64,000 bases of DNA, taken from Hominimerdicola alba (GTDB lineage: Bacteria; Bacillota; Clostridia; Oscillospirales; Ruminococcaceae). The notes beneath the pieces are model-generated. The model was not told the origin of the DNA, made no database searches, and saw only the letters and a program-made list of their open reading frames with translations. The DNA is taken from contig NZ_FOAT01000003.1 in assembly GCF_900109655.1 (NCBI RefSeq), positions 14,321 through 78,320 on the forward strand, given 5' to 3'. Of this stretch, positions 24,990 to 34,622 are shown piece after piece. Each line of letters starts with the position of its first letter. The first letter of the stretch is position 1. The position numbers and the translations under genes are program-made.

Positions 24990-26705
24990 TTGGAGCAGGT
25001 AGCAAAAAAGCCTACCGAAGTAAAGCTGAAGCCAAAGCTGTTTTCGGTAATGAAAAACTACTCAAAAGCACAGTTCGTTAAGGATCTTATCGCAGGTGTT
25101 ATCGTGGCGATAATCGCTCTGCCACTTTCCATCGCACTGGCACTGGCATCGGGTGTTGGTCCCGAACAGGGTCTGTATACCGCCATCGTGGCAGGATTCA
25201 TAGTATCCTTCCTTGGCGGAAGCCGCGTACAGATAGCAGGACCTACCGCGGCATTTGCCACCATCGTGGCAGGCATAGTCGCCAAGGATGGTATGTCGGG
25301 ACTGATGATATCCGCAATCATGGCAGGTATCATAATGATAGTAATGGGTCTTTGCAGATTCGGCAGTCTTATAAAGTATATCCCCGGAACTATTACTGCG
25401 GGCTTTACCTTCGGTATCGCCGTGACAATCGTCATCGGTCAGGTCAAGGACTTCATGGGACTGACTTTTTCAAGCTCGCCCATCGAGACCACCGACAAGC
25501 TGCTTGAGATCGGCAGAAGCATAACAACCCTGAACTGGCAGGCGCTGGTTATAGGTCTGATATCTCTGGCTGTGCTGATACTGTGGCCTAAAAAGCTGGA
25601 CAAGATACCCGCTTCACTGATAGCCGTACTGCTTTGCTCTGCAATAGTAAAGTTCAGCGGCATAAAGGTCAACACCATAGGCGACCTGTACACAATATCC
25701 TCGTCACTGCCCAAGGTAACTGTTCCCGATATAAGCTTCGCTACAATAAAGGCTATGGTACCCAACGCATTCACCATCGCTCTGCTGGCTGCTGTTGAAT
25801 CCCTGCTTTCCTGCGTTGTTGCTGACGGTATGATAGGTTCAAAGCACCGTTCCAATATGGAGCTCATCGCACAGGGCGCTGCTAATATCGGCTCTGCACT
25901 TTTCGGCGGTATCCCCGCAACAGGCGCTATCGCAAGAACAGCCGCTAACGTAAAGAACGGCGGCAGAACTCCTATCGCAGGCATGGTACATTCGGTGGTA
26001 CTGCTGGGAATACTTGTTCTGCTGATGCCCTACGCATCACTGATACCCATGCCCACCATCGCGGCTATACTTTTTATAGTAGCTTACAATATGTGCGGCT
26101 GGAAGAATATCCGCGACATGATAAAGACCGCTCCAAAGAGCGATATCGCTGTACTGATACTCACCATAGTGCTGACTGTCGTATTCGACCTTGTTGTAGC
26201 TATCGGCGTCGGCATGGTAGCAGCATCTATGCTCTTCATGAAGCGTATGGCTGACGTTACCGAAGCTCACGCTTGGATAGATTTTGATGACGAAGACACC
26301 GACCCTGATAACATCCTGCTGAAGCGTATCCCCGCGAATACCCGCGTATTCGAGATAAACGGACCTATGTTCTTTGCGGCAGCTGACAAGTTCGGTTATA
26401 TGATGGATGATAAAGATATCGACGTTCTCGTTATCAGAATGAGAAATGTTCCCGCTATCGACGCTTCGGGTGTTGCATCACTCTCCGATGTTGTAAAGCG
26501 CTGTGCAAAGCACAATGTAAGCGTAGTATTCTCCCACGCCAATGAACAGCCCATGCACGCCATGGAAAAGGCAGGTCTGGTGGATATGCTGGGCAAAGAG
26601 AATTTCTGCAACCACATAGATACTGCACTTCTCCGCGCCGAAGCTATTGAAAACAGCCTCAGAAATGCCTCTGTAAAGGCAGAATCCGAACCTGTCAACG
26701 ACTGA
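24990..26705 (+). CDS. SulP/SLC26 family anion transporter with STAS domain
   Basis: 571 residues. About 12 hydrophobic segments (30-420) with the SulP signature around ALALASGVGPEQGLYTAIVA and the second repeat (FGGIPATGAIARTAANV near 306), then a cytoplasmic STAS domain (about 440-550; VLVIRMRNVPAIDASGVASL). The family moves sulfate, bicarbonate or dicarboxylates; the substrate cannot be told here. The start is TTG with GGAGA 9 nt upstream. Terminator at 26742. Confidence 0.93.
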   Translation: MEQVAKKPTEVKLKPKLFSVMKNYSKAQFVKDLIAGVIVAIIALPLSIALALASGVGPEQGLYTAIVAGFIVSFLGGSRVQIAGPTAAFATIVAGIVAKDGMSGLMISAIMAGIIMIVMGLCRFGSLIKYIPGTITAGFTFGIAVTIVIGQVKDFMGLTFSSSPIETTDKLLEIGRSITTLNWQALVIGLISLAVLILWPKKLDKIPASLIAVLLCSAIVKFSGIKVNTIGDLYTISSSLPKVTVPDISFATIKAMVPNAFTIALLAAVESLLSCVVADGMIGSKHRSNMELIAQGAANIGSALFGGIPATGAIARTAANVKNGGRTPIAGMVHSVVLLGILVLLMPYASLIPMPTIAAILFIVAYNMCGWKNIRDMIKTAPKSDIAVLILTIVLTVVFDLVVAIGVGMVAASMLFMKRMADVTEAHAWIDFDDEDTDPDNILLKRIPANTRVFEINGPMFFAAADKFGYMMDDKDIDVLVIRMRNVPAIDASGVASLSDVVKRCAKHNVSVVFSHANEQPMHAMEKAGLVDMLGKENFCNHIDTALLRAEAIENSLRNASVKAESEPVND

Positions 26706-26741
26706 TAAGGTCATAATAAATTTCCATATATATTTACTAAG

Positions 26742-26768
26742 GCGGGGAACATTCTGTTCTCCGCTTTT
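26742..26768 (+). terminator. Terminator after the SulP gene
   Basis: GCGGGGAACA / TGTTCTCCGC with a 3-nt loop, then TTTT. Confidence 0.8.
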
Positions 26769-26899
26769 GTGCTATAAGCGGCATTTTGCCCATTTCCAGA
26801 AATTATCAGAAAATTCGGTCGAAATATTCATATTATATCTTTATACTGGTGAAGTGATATTTTAATATTGTTATGCTAAAATACCTTTTGACGGAAAAA

Positions 26900-27010
26900 A
26901 TCAATCGTTGGCAGTATTCTTCCCCCGCCTGCGGCGGGGGAAGAATACTGCTCAATAATGTTCATTATTATATCAACGTGTGAAATGGCGTGCTAAAAGG
27001 ATAGCCATAT
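26900..27010 (+). repeat. Dispersed palindromic repeat R1, copy C
   Basis: Central perfect 19-bp hairpin (26911-26929 with 26933-26951; loop TGC) and the family tail ending GGATAGCCATA. It lies directly upstream of the AEC transporter gene, probably in its leader. Confidence 0.7.
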
Positions 27011-27029
27011 ATTTTAAAGGGGGCATATT

Positions 27030-27947
27030 ATGGGAGCGGGAGCAGTTATATTAAAACAGATAGTCATTATGTTCATAATACTCCTCATAGGTCTTTGGTG
27101 CAGTCTGAAAGGGCTTATAACCAAGGAGGGCAACAAGCAGCTTTCAAAGGTGGCACTGTATATCGTCAACCCTCTGCTGATATTCATGTCCTACCAAAGC
27201 GAGTACAGCAGCCGTTTGCTGAAAGGTCTGCTGTGGTCATTCCTGCTGTCGGGTATATCCTTTGGCGTAATGATAGCGCTTTCAACCCTTATAATAAGCA
27301 AAAAGCGCCCCGAACATTCACTGGAGCGCTTCTCGGCTGTGTATTCAAACTGCGGATTCATCGGCATACCGCTGATAAGGGGCATTTACGGCGATGAGGG
27401 CGTGCTTTACCTCACGGCTTACATCACACTTTTCAACATCCTCGTGTGGACACACGGCTACATAACCATGAAAGAGAGCCGCGATTTCAAATCATTCATC
27501 AAGGCGGCGACTTCGCCCTCTGTGATAGCGGTATTTGTGGGACTTCTCTTCTACCTCACCCAGATACGTCTGCCCGATATACTGAGCACCTCTTTTGAGT
27601 ATATCAAGGATATGAACACTCCTCTCGCCATGCTGATAGCAGGCTCTGCGGCGGCACAGACCAACGTGCTCAAAGCCCTTAAAAACAAGGGACTTTACAT
27701 GGTGTGCGCCTACAAACTGCTTATTCTGCCGATAGTTGCATTTGCACTGGTGCATTTCCTGCCTGCGCCCCACATGGTAAAAATGGTGGTGCTGATAGCA
27801 TCTGCCTGCCCCGTAGCCACAACAGGCACCATGTTTGCTATACAGTTCGATAAAAATCCCGAGCGCTGTTCGGAGTTCTTCGCAGTGACCACCCTCCTGA
27901 GCGGTGTGACGCTACCGCTTGTAACAATGCTTGGGGAGATGTTCTGA
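27030..27947 (+). CDS. AEC (auxin efflux carrier) family transporter
   Basis: 305 residues with about ten membrane helices in two halves; conserved elements include YIVNPLLIFMSYQ, NCGFIGIPLIRGIYG and ACPVATTGTMFAIQFDKNP. Bacterial members export or exchange organic acids such as malate. Start ATG follows AAAGGGGG. The substrate is unknown. Confidence 0.9.
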   Translation: MGAGAVILKQIVIMFIILLIGLWCSLKGLITKEGNKQLSKVALYIVNPLLIFMSYQSEYSSRLLKGLLWSFLLSGISFGVMIALSTLIISKKRPEHSLERFSAVYSNCGFIGIPLIRGIYGDEGVLYLTAYITLFNILVWTHGYITMKESRDFKSFIKAATSPSVIAVFVGLLFYLTQIRLPDILSTSFEYIKDMNTPLAMLIAGSAAAQTNVLKALKNKGLYMVCAYKLLILPIVAFALVHFLPAPHMVKMVVLIASACPVATTGTMFAIQFDKNPERCSEFFAVTTLLSGVTLPLVTMLGEMF

Positions 27948-27969
27948 TAACACAATTTAAAACAAAATC

Positions 27970-28005
27970 CCCGACCGCCGATCTTATTTCGGCGGTCGGG
28001 TTTTT
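27970..28005. terminator. Bidirectional terminator
   Basis: CCCGACCGCCGA / TCGGCGGTCGGG with TTTTT on the plus side and AAAA upstream. Serves the convergent AEC and M23 genes. Confidence 0.9.
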
Positions 28006-28017
28006 ATAGAGGGATAA

Positions 28018-28731
28018 CTACTTATTGTACTTTATACCGATATATTCGATGGGGTCAATCCAGCTGCCGTTCTGTTTCAGGGCAAAGTGCAGATGTGAAA
28101 GCTCAGCGGCTTCACATTCGGCAGTATCGCCCACCGCGCCTATGACCTCTCCCGCATTCACGCGGTCACCCTCGACTACATTCATCGCCTTTGAAAGGCT
28201 GTAATAGTAACCTGTCACCCCGCTGCCGTGGTCAATGACAATGCCGTTGCCCCACAGAGGGTCCTCCTTGACCTCAACCACCGTACCCTTGTTCATTGCT
28301 TTTACGGGTGTTCCCACATCAGCCTTGATATCCACACCGTCATGGGTACGCCATACGCCGAGGGTGCTGTCCTTTACCAGCTCGCCCTCCGAAAACGGAT
28401 TGATGATATCTCCGTTGACGGGCATCACATTGGGCTGAGTTTTGATATCGTCGGATATCATAGACGAAGTATCATCTGCCGCCTTTGAATAGCTGTCATT
28501 CTTATCAGCTGAACTGTCCGAGGGCTTCTGTACACCCGATGTCTTGTTGTCCGCCTGTTCAGCAGCACGAGGAACATCTGTCACGATAGTGCTGTTAAGT
28601 TCCTCAACTGCTTTGTTGTAAGCGGCAGCACCTGCCCCTGCAAGTGCTATCATACAAGTTCCCAGAGTTATGCATACACCTTTTGTGCCGAGCCTTTTGC
28701 CAAGCTTTGAATCTGTAAGAAAATTACCCAT
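28018..28731 (-). CDS. Membrane-anchored M23 (LytM/SpoIIQ-like) protein
   Basis: 237 residues. One N-terminal helix (about 20-40), a low-complexity linker, and an M23 domain from about 125. Zn ligands are present as His and Asp in HDGVDIKADVG and the last His in HLHFA. The usual YxHL catalytic His is missing: the site reads YYYSLSK. The protein may thus be a weak enzyme or a binding scaffold, as in SpoIIQ of Bacillus. ATG 28731 follows AAAGGA; ATGs further upstream have no ribosome site. Confidence 0.85.
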   Translation of the reverse strand: MGNFLTDSKLGKRLGTKGVCITLGTCMIALAGAGAAAYNKAVEELNSTIVTDVPRAAEQADNKTSGVQKPSDSSADKNDSYSKAADDTSSMISDDIKTQPNVMPVNGDIINPFSEGELVKDSTLGVWRTHDGVDIKADVGTPVKAMNKGTVVEVKEDPLWGNGIVIDHGSGVTGYYYSLSKAMNVVEGDRVNAGEVIGAVGDTAECEAAELSHLHFALKQNGSWIDPIEYIGIKYNK

Positions 28732-28835
28732 AGTTTTCCTTTCCCCGAACATCAAATTTCAGCCCCGCCGTCGGTTTGCGAAGCCCTTTGACAGTATTTT
28801 GGACGGAAAAAGAAAAAATATACATTGCATAAAAA

Positions 28836-28873
28836 ATAAAAAGACACTCCTGCCGTTCATCAGCAGAAGTGCC
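28836..28873 (-). terminator. Terminator of the beta-helix dockerin gene
   Basis: Minus strand GGCACTTCTGC / GCAGGAGTGTC, then TTTTTATTTTTT. Separated from the gene's stop by repeat R1 copy A. Confidence 0.75.
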
Positions 28874-28887
28874 ATATACTATTTTAA

Positions 28888-28990
28888 AATACGGTTATCT
28901 TTCCCACGCCGCCGGCGGGGAAAGATAACATCAGCATAATATATCCCTGTCGAAACTGTATTTTAAGTGGTGTGGTCAAGGGGTAGTCAG
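28888..28990 (+). repeat. Dispersed palindromic repeat R1, copy A
   Basis: Central hairpin 28894-28929 (GTTATCTTTCCC / GGGAAAGATAAC with an inner GC stem), then AATATATCCCTGTCG and a tail TTTTAAGTGGTGT shared with copy B. Located in the 3' untranslated region of the dockerin gene. Confidence 0.7.
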
Positions 28991-28999
28991 ATCATAAAA

Positions 29000-31630
29000 T
29001 TATAAAAGCGGACGTACTCCCTTTACCGCCGCCGCGACAAGCAGCAGATCCTTGGTGTTTACAAGACCGTCATTATTCACATCTGCACGGCGTCTGGTAC
29101 CCGGGTCGGGGAAATTTCTTTTCTGCTTTATATAGCTCGCGATAATTGTAACATCGCTTATGTCAACACGACCGTTGCCGTTTACATCGCCGCGCTTATA
29201 TTCTTCGGGGGTATCCTCTTCATCATCCAGCATTGCAGGGTCGATCTCGGCGCGGCTCATACGGAAATCTTCAAAGCTGTAACTGTTGCCGATATCGTAA
29301 CTCTCGGAAGTCTGACTGTACTCTCCGGTAACAGTTACCGAGAAAGCGCTGTCGCCCTCACGCAGTATATTTCCCTCAGCATCCGTTATATTTACAGCCT
29401 TATCGTATATATCCTTTATTTCACCCGCCGCGTGAAGTTCGCTAACGGTACAGTCACGATCTATCACCCAGACAGAACTCTCATCTACGCTTACGGATAT
29501 ATTTCCTCTGTCACCGCATAAAGTTCCCGCCGATGCACTCTCCGGCGTTCCCCTGTAAGTCGAACCCTTCGATACAAGTATATTCAGCGTGCTCAGGCTG
29601 TCGCAGAGCATTTGTCCGTAAAGCTCCTGTCCCATGAGTATCAGGCTGCATACCGCGCCGCCGCTGTATTTTCGCCCCCAGCCCCAGCGTGTAGGATCGG
29701 ATACACATTTCAGAAGATATCCGCCGCGGTCGCTTGAAAGCTTTGTGCCTTTGAGTATTATCTCGCTTTTGCAGTTGGTGGTGAATATCACATCGCCGCG
29801 GGAAGATATGCTTCCGCCCTCCACATACAGTCTGGAAAGCTTGTCCTCGGCACCATAGGGACTGTTGCCGTAAAGCACAGCCGCCGCCGTTAAGCCATCA
29901 TCACTCTTTTTTACATCGGTGGAAAGCTGGCAGTTGTAAATATACATCATGCCGGGATTTGCAATGCGCACAGCCTCAGACTTTCCGCCTTTCAGAGAAG
30001 CTTCGCTTATGGCGATAACGGAATCCGATTCCGCCGCAGGAGAATCCTCTCCCCCGGAACTGTAACTGCCTCCGCTTATGACCATATTTCCGCTGCCTTT
30101 TTCAGCATATATAACGCTTGAAGCCGCACCTGCCGAGTGTACAGTAAGATCCCATCCGAATACAGAACCGTTCTTACCCGACCTTACACCGCAGCAGCCG
30201 TCGGACTTGTTTGAAAGGGTCATATCCTGCAAATAAACTCTGCCGCTGCTGACAGAAAAACTGCCGTCCGCAGGTGTCACGGTGGTATTGCCCGAAAACA
30301 GCGTATCAGATGAATACTGCACATTTATAAGATCAAAATCGCTGCACGAAGATCCCGTGTACGAAAGCTTGTTTGAATCCACCTTGATACCTGTAACGTC
30401 GTTCATCTCGATGCAGGTGCCGGGTATTTTCAGGGTGTTGTTTGTTATGCGCACACCCTCCACCTGATAGTCAAAATCCTTACCGTCGCCTGTTTCAATA
30501 AGCTTTCCAAAAAGCTGTATGCCCACAGGTGATGGCCGTGCGCTTGTGACGTTTGCATTTATTTGATTGTTCTTTATGACGGTATTCAGGTCGTTGTTGA
30601 GGGAACTGCCTATATTGCTGTCATCCACAGGCGAATAGTATCCCGCGTTGCTTTTTGACGGCGACATATTCCTGACGATTATACCGCTGCCCACATTATT
30701 CATGGTATTTCCGCTGACGGTGATATTTTTGTAGCTCTGCATAAGAATAGCGCAGTCGGTGATGTTTGTAAAAGTATTGTTCTCGATGAGGAAATCCTTG
30801 TAGTATTTTCCCAGCGTCGCCGAATGTGAACCTATGCCACGCATCACGTTGCGGAAACTGTTGCCGCGTATTATCACGTTTTCACATATGGTATCGTCAA
30901 AGGGCTCAAATCCACTGAAAACATTGGCGTTGTTCATTATATCGAACTGTATGGCTTCCTTTATATAGGTTCCGCGGTAGTCCGAAAAATCACAGCCTGT
31001 TATGGTTATATCTTTAGCTCCGCCAAGTTCAATATGATGTGTGTTGAGGTTACACGTGAAAGAAACGCCCTCTAAAAGTACATTGTTCAGGTGCCCGAGA
31101 CGCACATTGCAGAAATTCTTGTAATCAGACTGAACATTGCCGTCAAAACACCCGCCCTTGATGATTATGTTATGTGCATCATCGTAGCCGCCAACCTGTT
31201 TCGGCTGTGCATTCCTCAGTATACAGCCACCCGAAGGAAAGGCTTTTTTCAGCACAGCGCCATCCATACTTATATAGGTGTTTGAATACACATATAGGGT
31301 CTTGTCAACAAGGTAATTGCCCGCAGGTATCACCACTTTCACCTGAAAGAAATCATTCGCATTGTCCCTAGCGTAATCCAGTGCCTTTTGCAGTGCGGCG
31401 GAAGTGTTCCTCCTGCCAGTATTGTCCGCACCGTATTTATCCACTACATTGATGGTGATGACTTTTTGGTAATTGACATTTTTGTACCCCGTGACATTTT
31501 TGGCACCTGTTATTTTATCATAGTTGTACGCATATGCCCGAACCGAATTGTCTGCCGCTGCCGCCCATGCAAGCGATATAACCGCTGCTGTAAGAAGTGC
31601 CAACGCTTTGTTCATGATTTTTCTTAACAT
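29000..31630 (-). CDS. Secreted right-handed beta-helix protein with C-terminal dockerin
   Basis: 876 residues. Signal peptide (MLRKIMNKALALLTAAVISL, ending near AAA). From about 55 a pectate-lyase-3/parallel beta-helix fold (VVDKYGADNTGRRNTSAALQ, VVIPAGNYLVDKTLYV) with many short helix rungs to about 700. The last 65 residues are a type I dockerin with two Ca2+ loops (GDVNGNGRVDISD and ADVNNDGLVNTKD). It may bind or cleave polysaccharide and dock to a cohesin; the catalytic residues are not clear. ATG 31630 is chosen because GGAG lies about 10 nt upstream; an in-frame TTG 15 nt earlier overlaps that site. Confidence 0.85.
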   Translation of the reverse strand: MLRKIMNKALALLTAAVISLAWAAAADNSVRAYAYNYDKITGAKNVTGYKNVNYQKVITINVVDKYGADNTGRRNTSAALQKALDYARDNANDFFQVKVVIPAGNYLVDKTLYVYSNTYISMDGAVLKKAFPSGGCILRNAQPKQVGGYDDAHNIIIKGGCFDGNVQSDYKNFCNVRLGHLNNVLLEGVSFTCNLNTHHIELGGAKDITITGCDFSDYRGTYIKEAIQFDIMNNANVFSGFEPFDDTICENVIIRGNSFRNVMRGIGSHSATLGKYYKDFLIENNTFTNITDCAILMQSYKNITVSGNTMNNVGSGIIVRNMSPSKSNAGYYSPVDDSNIGSSLNNDLNTVIKNNQINANVTSARPSPVGIQLFGKLIETGDGKDFDYQVEGVRITNNTLKIPGTCIEMNDVTGIKVDSNKLSYTGSSCSDFDLINVQYSSDTLFSGNTTVTPADGSFSVSSGRVYLQDMTLSNKSDGCCGVRSGKNGSVFGWDLTVHSAGAASSVIYAEKGSGNMVISGGSYSSGGEDSPAAESDSVIAISEASLKGGKSEAVRIANPGMMYIYNCQLSTDVKKSDDGLTAAAVLYGNSPYGAEDKLSRLYVEGGSISSRGDVIFTTNCKSEIILKGTKLSSDRGGYLLKCVSDPTRWGWGRKYSGGAVCSLILMGQELYGQMLCDSLSTLNILVSKGSTYRGTPESASAGTLCGDRGNISVSVDESSVWVIDRDCTVSELHAAGEIKDIYDKAVNITDAEGNILREGDSAFSVTVTGEYSQTSESYDIGNSYSFEDFRMSRAEIDPAMLDDEEDTPEEYKRGDVNGNGRVDISDVTIIASYIKQKRNFPDPGTRRRADVNNDGLVNTKDLLLVAAAVKGVRPLL

Positions 31631-31674
31631 TATTACCGACTCCAAAACAAAACAGAAATAATTTGGCCAATAAT

Positions 31675-31703
31675 ATTATAACATATCGCAAAGCAAAAGT
31701 AAA
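31675..31703 (-). promoter_or_regulatory. Promoter of the beta-helix dockerin gene
   Basis: Minus strand TTTACT (31703-31698), 17 bp, TATAAT (31680-31675). Confidence 0.65.
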
Positions 31704-31867
31704 TAGCAAACAATCAGATTGATTAATTTTCGGCATTTTATATCAATTATCCATAAAGTTCCTGTTCAAATCCTGATTTTGTATTATTTATTTATATTTC
31801 TTAATTCTGTTACATTTCAACTCACATCAGAACTCTCAAACCCGTAGAATAAAACCATTTTAGGACA

Positions 31868-31899
31868 TAAAAAAGGCTGTTGCCTGAGCAACAGCCTTT
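31868..31899 (-). terminator. Terminator after secF
   Basis: AAAGGCTGTTGC / GCAACAGCCTTT with a 4-nt loop and T-run on the minus strand. Confidence 0.88.
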
Positions 31900-31903
31900 G
31901 AAA

Positions 31904-32878
31904 TTATCTTCTGCCTGACTTCTTGGAAGTCTTGCTTTTAGATCTCTTTGGATTCTTTTCAGCGTGTCTTCTCCACATTACCCACAGTGTAGGAGCGATG
32001 CAGTTGGAAGAGTACACACCTGCCAGCATACCGATTATCAGAGGGAATGCAAAGCTGATTATGGACTTGACACCGAATACTGTGCACACGATGCATACAA
32101 CGGACATCGCCATAACGGTAGTAACGGTGGTGTGTATCGAACGTCCGAGAGTCTGGGTAACGGAGAGGTTAACGAGATCTTCCAGTTCGATCTTGCTGCC
32201 CTTGAGATTCTGGTTCTCACGGATACGGTCGTAGATAATGATAGTCGCGTTGATGGAGTAGCCGAGGATAGTCAGCAGAACTGCCATGAAGTTCGCGTTG
32301 ATATCAAATCTGCATATAACGAAACAGCCGTAAACCATGCAGAGGTCGTGCAGCAGTGCTACAACGGAGAATACACCTGCGGAGATACCGCCGATCTTCT
32401 TGAAACGGAAACCGATGTAGATGATAGTAACGATAGCTGCAAATATTACAGCAACCAGACACTTGAGGAAGAAGTCCATACCGTTAGAAGCGTTAACGTC
32501 ACTGGATTCAAAGAGAGCCAGCTCGTTATCAGCGAACTTTTCTTCCAGAGCACTCTGGAGTTCGTTCTGCTTAACTTCGTTGATGCCGCCTGTGGAGGAC
32601 AGCTGGATCTTTACGGTAGTCTGCTTGGTAGCAGCATTCTCGCCCTTGGTAACTGTGGATTTCTGATCCAGCACCTCGGTGACAACGTCCTTTACCTCAT
32701 CAGTATTGATCTCACCTGTATAGCTGTAAGTCATGATAGTACCGCCCTTGAACATGATATCCACGTTCAGACCCAGTACGAAAGTCAGCACGATAAACAG
32801 TGTGATAAGTGTGCAGGAGATGCAGTAGAATACCTTGCGGTGTCCTACAACGTCGAGATTTTTCTTTTCATTAGTCAT
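31904..32878 (-). CDS. secF: Protein translocase subunit SecF
   Basis: 324 residues, six membrane helices and one periplasmic-type loop. It works with SecD to use the proton gradient late in Sec export. Conserved parts: DIMFKGGTIMTYSYTG near 40, FRFKKIGGISAGVFSVVALL and INATIIIYDRIREN. ATG 32878 overlaps the secD stop by 8 nt, with GGAGG 11 nt upstream inside secD. Confidence 0.95.
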   Translation of the reverse strand: MTNEKKNLDVVGHRKVFYCISCTLITLFIVLTFVLGLNVDIMFKGGTIMTYSYTGEINTDEVKDVVTEVLDQKSTVTKGENAATKQTTVKIQLSSTGGINEVKQNELQSALEEKFADNELALFESSDVNASNGMDFFLKCLVAVIFAAIVTIIYIGFRFKKIGGISAGVFSVVALLHDLCMVYGCFVICRFDINANFMAVLLTILGYSINATIIIYDRIRENQNLKGSKIELEDLVNLSVTQTLGRSIHTTVTTVMAMSVVCIVCTVFGVKSIISFAFPLIIGMLAGVYSSNCIAPTLWVMWRRHAEKNPKRSKSKTSKKSGRR

Positions 32879-34316
32879 TCTTCTCAACACCTCCATACAG
32901 CTTGCGCTTCTTGAATGCCTTGAACTTGGAAAGTGAAGAAAGCATCAGTCTTGAACAGAAAATACCGAAGAAGAAGTTCAGTATGATACCTACCAGCAGT
33001 GTGTAGCCGAGGGAGTAGATAGTACCCGCGGTAGATGCACCGAATGCCATGAACAGGGGCTTCAGCAGTGTGCCGAATACGCTGTCTGTAGGACCGAATG
33101 CACCCATGAGTATAACTGCTACGAATACAACGGTGATATTGCCGTCGAATACGGCAGCCCATGCACGCTTATAACCAAGTTCGATAGCGCCGTTAAGGGT
33201 CTTGCCGTTGTTGAGCTCTTCCTTGATACGCTCAGATACGATTACGTTAGCGTCAACGCCCATACCGATAGCCAGTATTATACCTGCGATACCGGGTATA
33301 GTCAGTGTGAAGCTGTCCAGATTCGGGAAGAAGCCGCTTATGCAGGCAAGAGAACCTGCAGCCTGTCCCAGCAGAGCGATAGCTGCAACAAATCCGGGAA
33401 GTCTGTAAACTATCATCATGTAGATAGCTACCAGAATGAAAGCGATAACGCCTGCGATAGCCATAGCTCTCTTTGCGCCCTCACCCAGTGTAGCCGAGAT
33501 TATGTTGGTGCTTGTAGAACGAAGGTTGAAAGGCAGCGCACCTGCATTGATCTTATCAGCCAGTGCCTTAGCAGACTCATAGGTAAAGTTACCCGAGATC
33601 TGACATTTTCCGTCGGTGATAGGCTCATTTACGTTAGGAGCGGATATATTATTATCGTCCATCCAGATAGATATCTGACCGCTGCCTGCCAGCTCGGTGG
33701 TGGCATCGGCAAAAGCCTGTTTACCATTCTCGTTCAGTTCAAGGGATACGACCCAGGAGATCTCACCTGTGTTCTGATCCTGATACTGATTTGCCTCAGC
33801 ATGTTTAACGTCAGTACCTGTAAGTACAACATTTTCATCTTCAAGGCTTGCAGGCTGCTCTGTGCCCTTTGCGAACACCAGCTGAGCAGTATCGCCAAGC
33901 TCGGAAATAGCCTCGGAAGGATCAAAATTCTCCTCGCCCGACTGCCAAGGGAACGACACCATTATACGATGCTTGGTATAATCAGCATATACCTCACTGT
34001 CAGTGATATTCAGGCCTACGAGTCTCTGCTCGATAGTAGCCTTTGCTGCATCCATGTCGTCCTTTGTTATGTCCTTGTCCTTTACTGCGTCCATTCCATC
34101 GGTGGTTGTTTCATCTTCCCCATCATTTAACTCAGGCTCAAATGTAGCATTAACGCCGCCCTGGATATCGATACCCCAGCGTATCTCGTCAACGCCCTTG
34201 ATGTAGCTGTGTCTGATATCGCCGTAATAATAGTGTATACCGGCGTATGTCAGATAAGCAAAACCGAGAATGAGGAACAGTACGATGAAAAAGACAGGTT
34301 TTGTGATCTTCCGCAC
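32871..34316 (-). CDS. secD: Protein translocase subunit SecD
   Basis: 481 residues. One N-terminal helix, a large extracytoplasmic domain (WGIDIQGGVNATFEPEL near 45, DITKDDMDAAKATIEQRL), and a C-terminal five-helix bundle with IAGIILAIGMGVDANVIVSE. The start is GTG at 34316 with TAGGAGG 6 nt upstream. secD and secF are separate genes here. The promoter lies 150 nt upstream. Confidence 0.95.
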   Translation of the reverse strand: MRKITKPVFFIVLFLILGFAYLTYAGIHYYYGDIRHSYIKGVDEIRWGIDIQGGVNATFEPELNDGEDETTTDGMDAVKDKDITKDDMDAAKATIEQRLVGLNITDSEVYADYTKHRIMVSFPWQSGEENFDPSEAISELGDTAQLVFAKGTEQPASLEDENVVLTGTDVKHAEANQYQDQNTGEISWVVSLELNENGKQAFADATTELAGSGQISIWMDDNNISAPNVNEPITDGKCQISGNFTYESAKALADKINAGALPFNLRSTSTNIISATLGEGAKRAMAIAGVIAFILVAIYMMIVYRLPGFVAAIALLGQAAGSLACISGFFPNLDSFTLTIPGIAGIILAIGMGVDANVIVSERIKEELNNGKTLNGAIELGYKRAWAAVFDGNITVVFVAVILMGAFGPTDSVFGTLLKPLFMAFGASTAGTIYSLGYTLLVGIILNFFFGIFCSRLMLSSLSKFKAFKKRKLYGGVEKND

Positions 34317-34466
34317 TAAAAGTCCTCCTATCAAAATTTACTATGCTTATAGCAAATGACATAAATCTTCACCCATCTGCCGCGGCTGCCGAAAAAGCTC
34401 ATGTCTCAGCGGCTCAGAGGAAATCATTAATATCTTTAACTATTACATAAGCACATTCACTTACAT

Positions 34467-34495
34467 ATTATATAACTTTTTAGGTGAAAAGTCAA
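34467..34495 (-). promoter_or_regulatory. Promoter of secDF
   Basis: Minus strand TTGACT (34495-34490), 17 bp, TATAAT (34472-34467). Confidence 0.8.
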
Positions 34496-34577
34496 TAGTT
34501 TTTTGAGATTTCCCGCTGAAAACATTATCATTTTATATGAATTTTTTTATCTGCGAACATCTTGCTAAAATCAAAAT

Positions 34578-34604
34578 TAAAAAGCCGAGGGGATCCCTCG
34601 GCTT
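34578..34604 (-). terminator. Terminator after the second pilin gene
   Basis: AAGCCGAGGG / CCCTCGGCTT with a 3-nt loop, then TTTTTAATTTTG on the minus strand. Confidence 0.85.
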
Positions 34605-34622
34605 ACAGATATTATGAATTTA

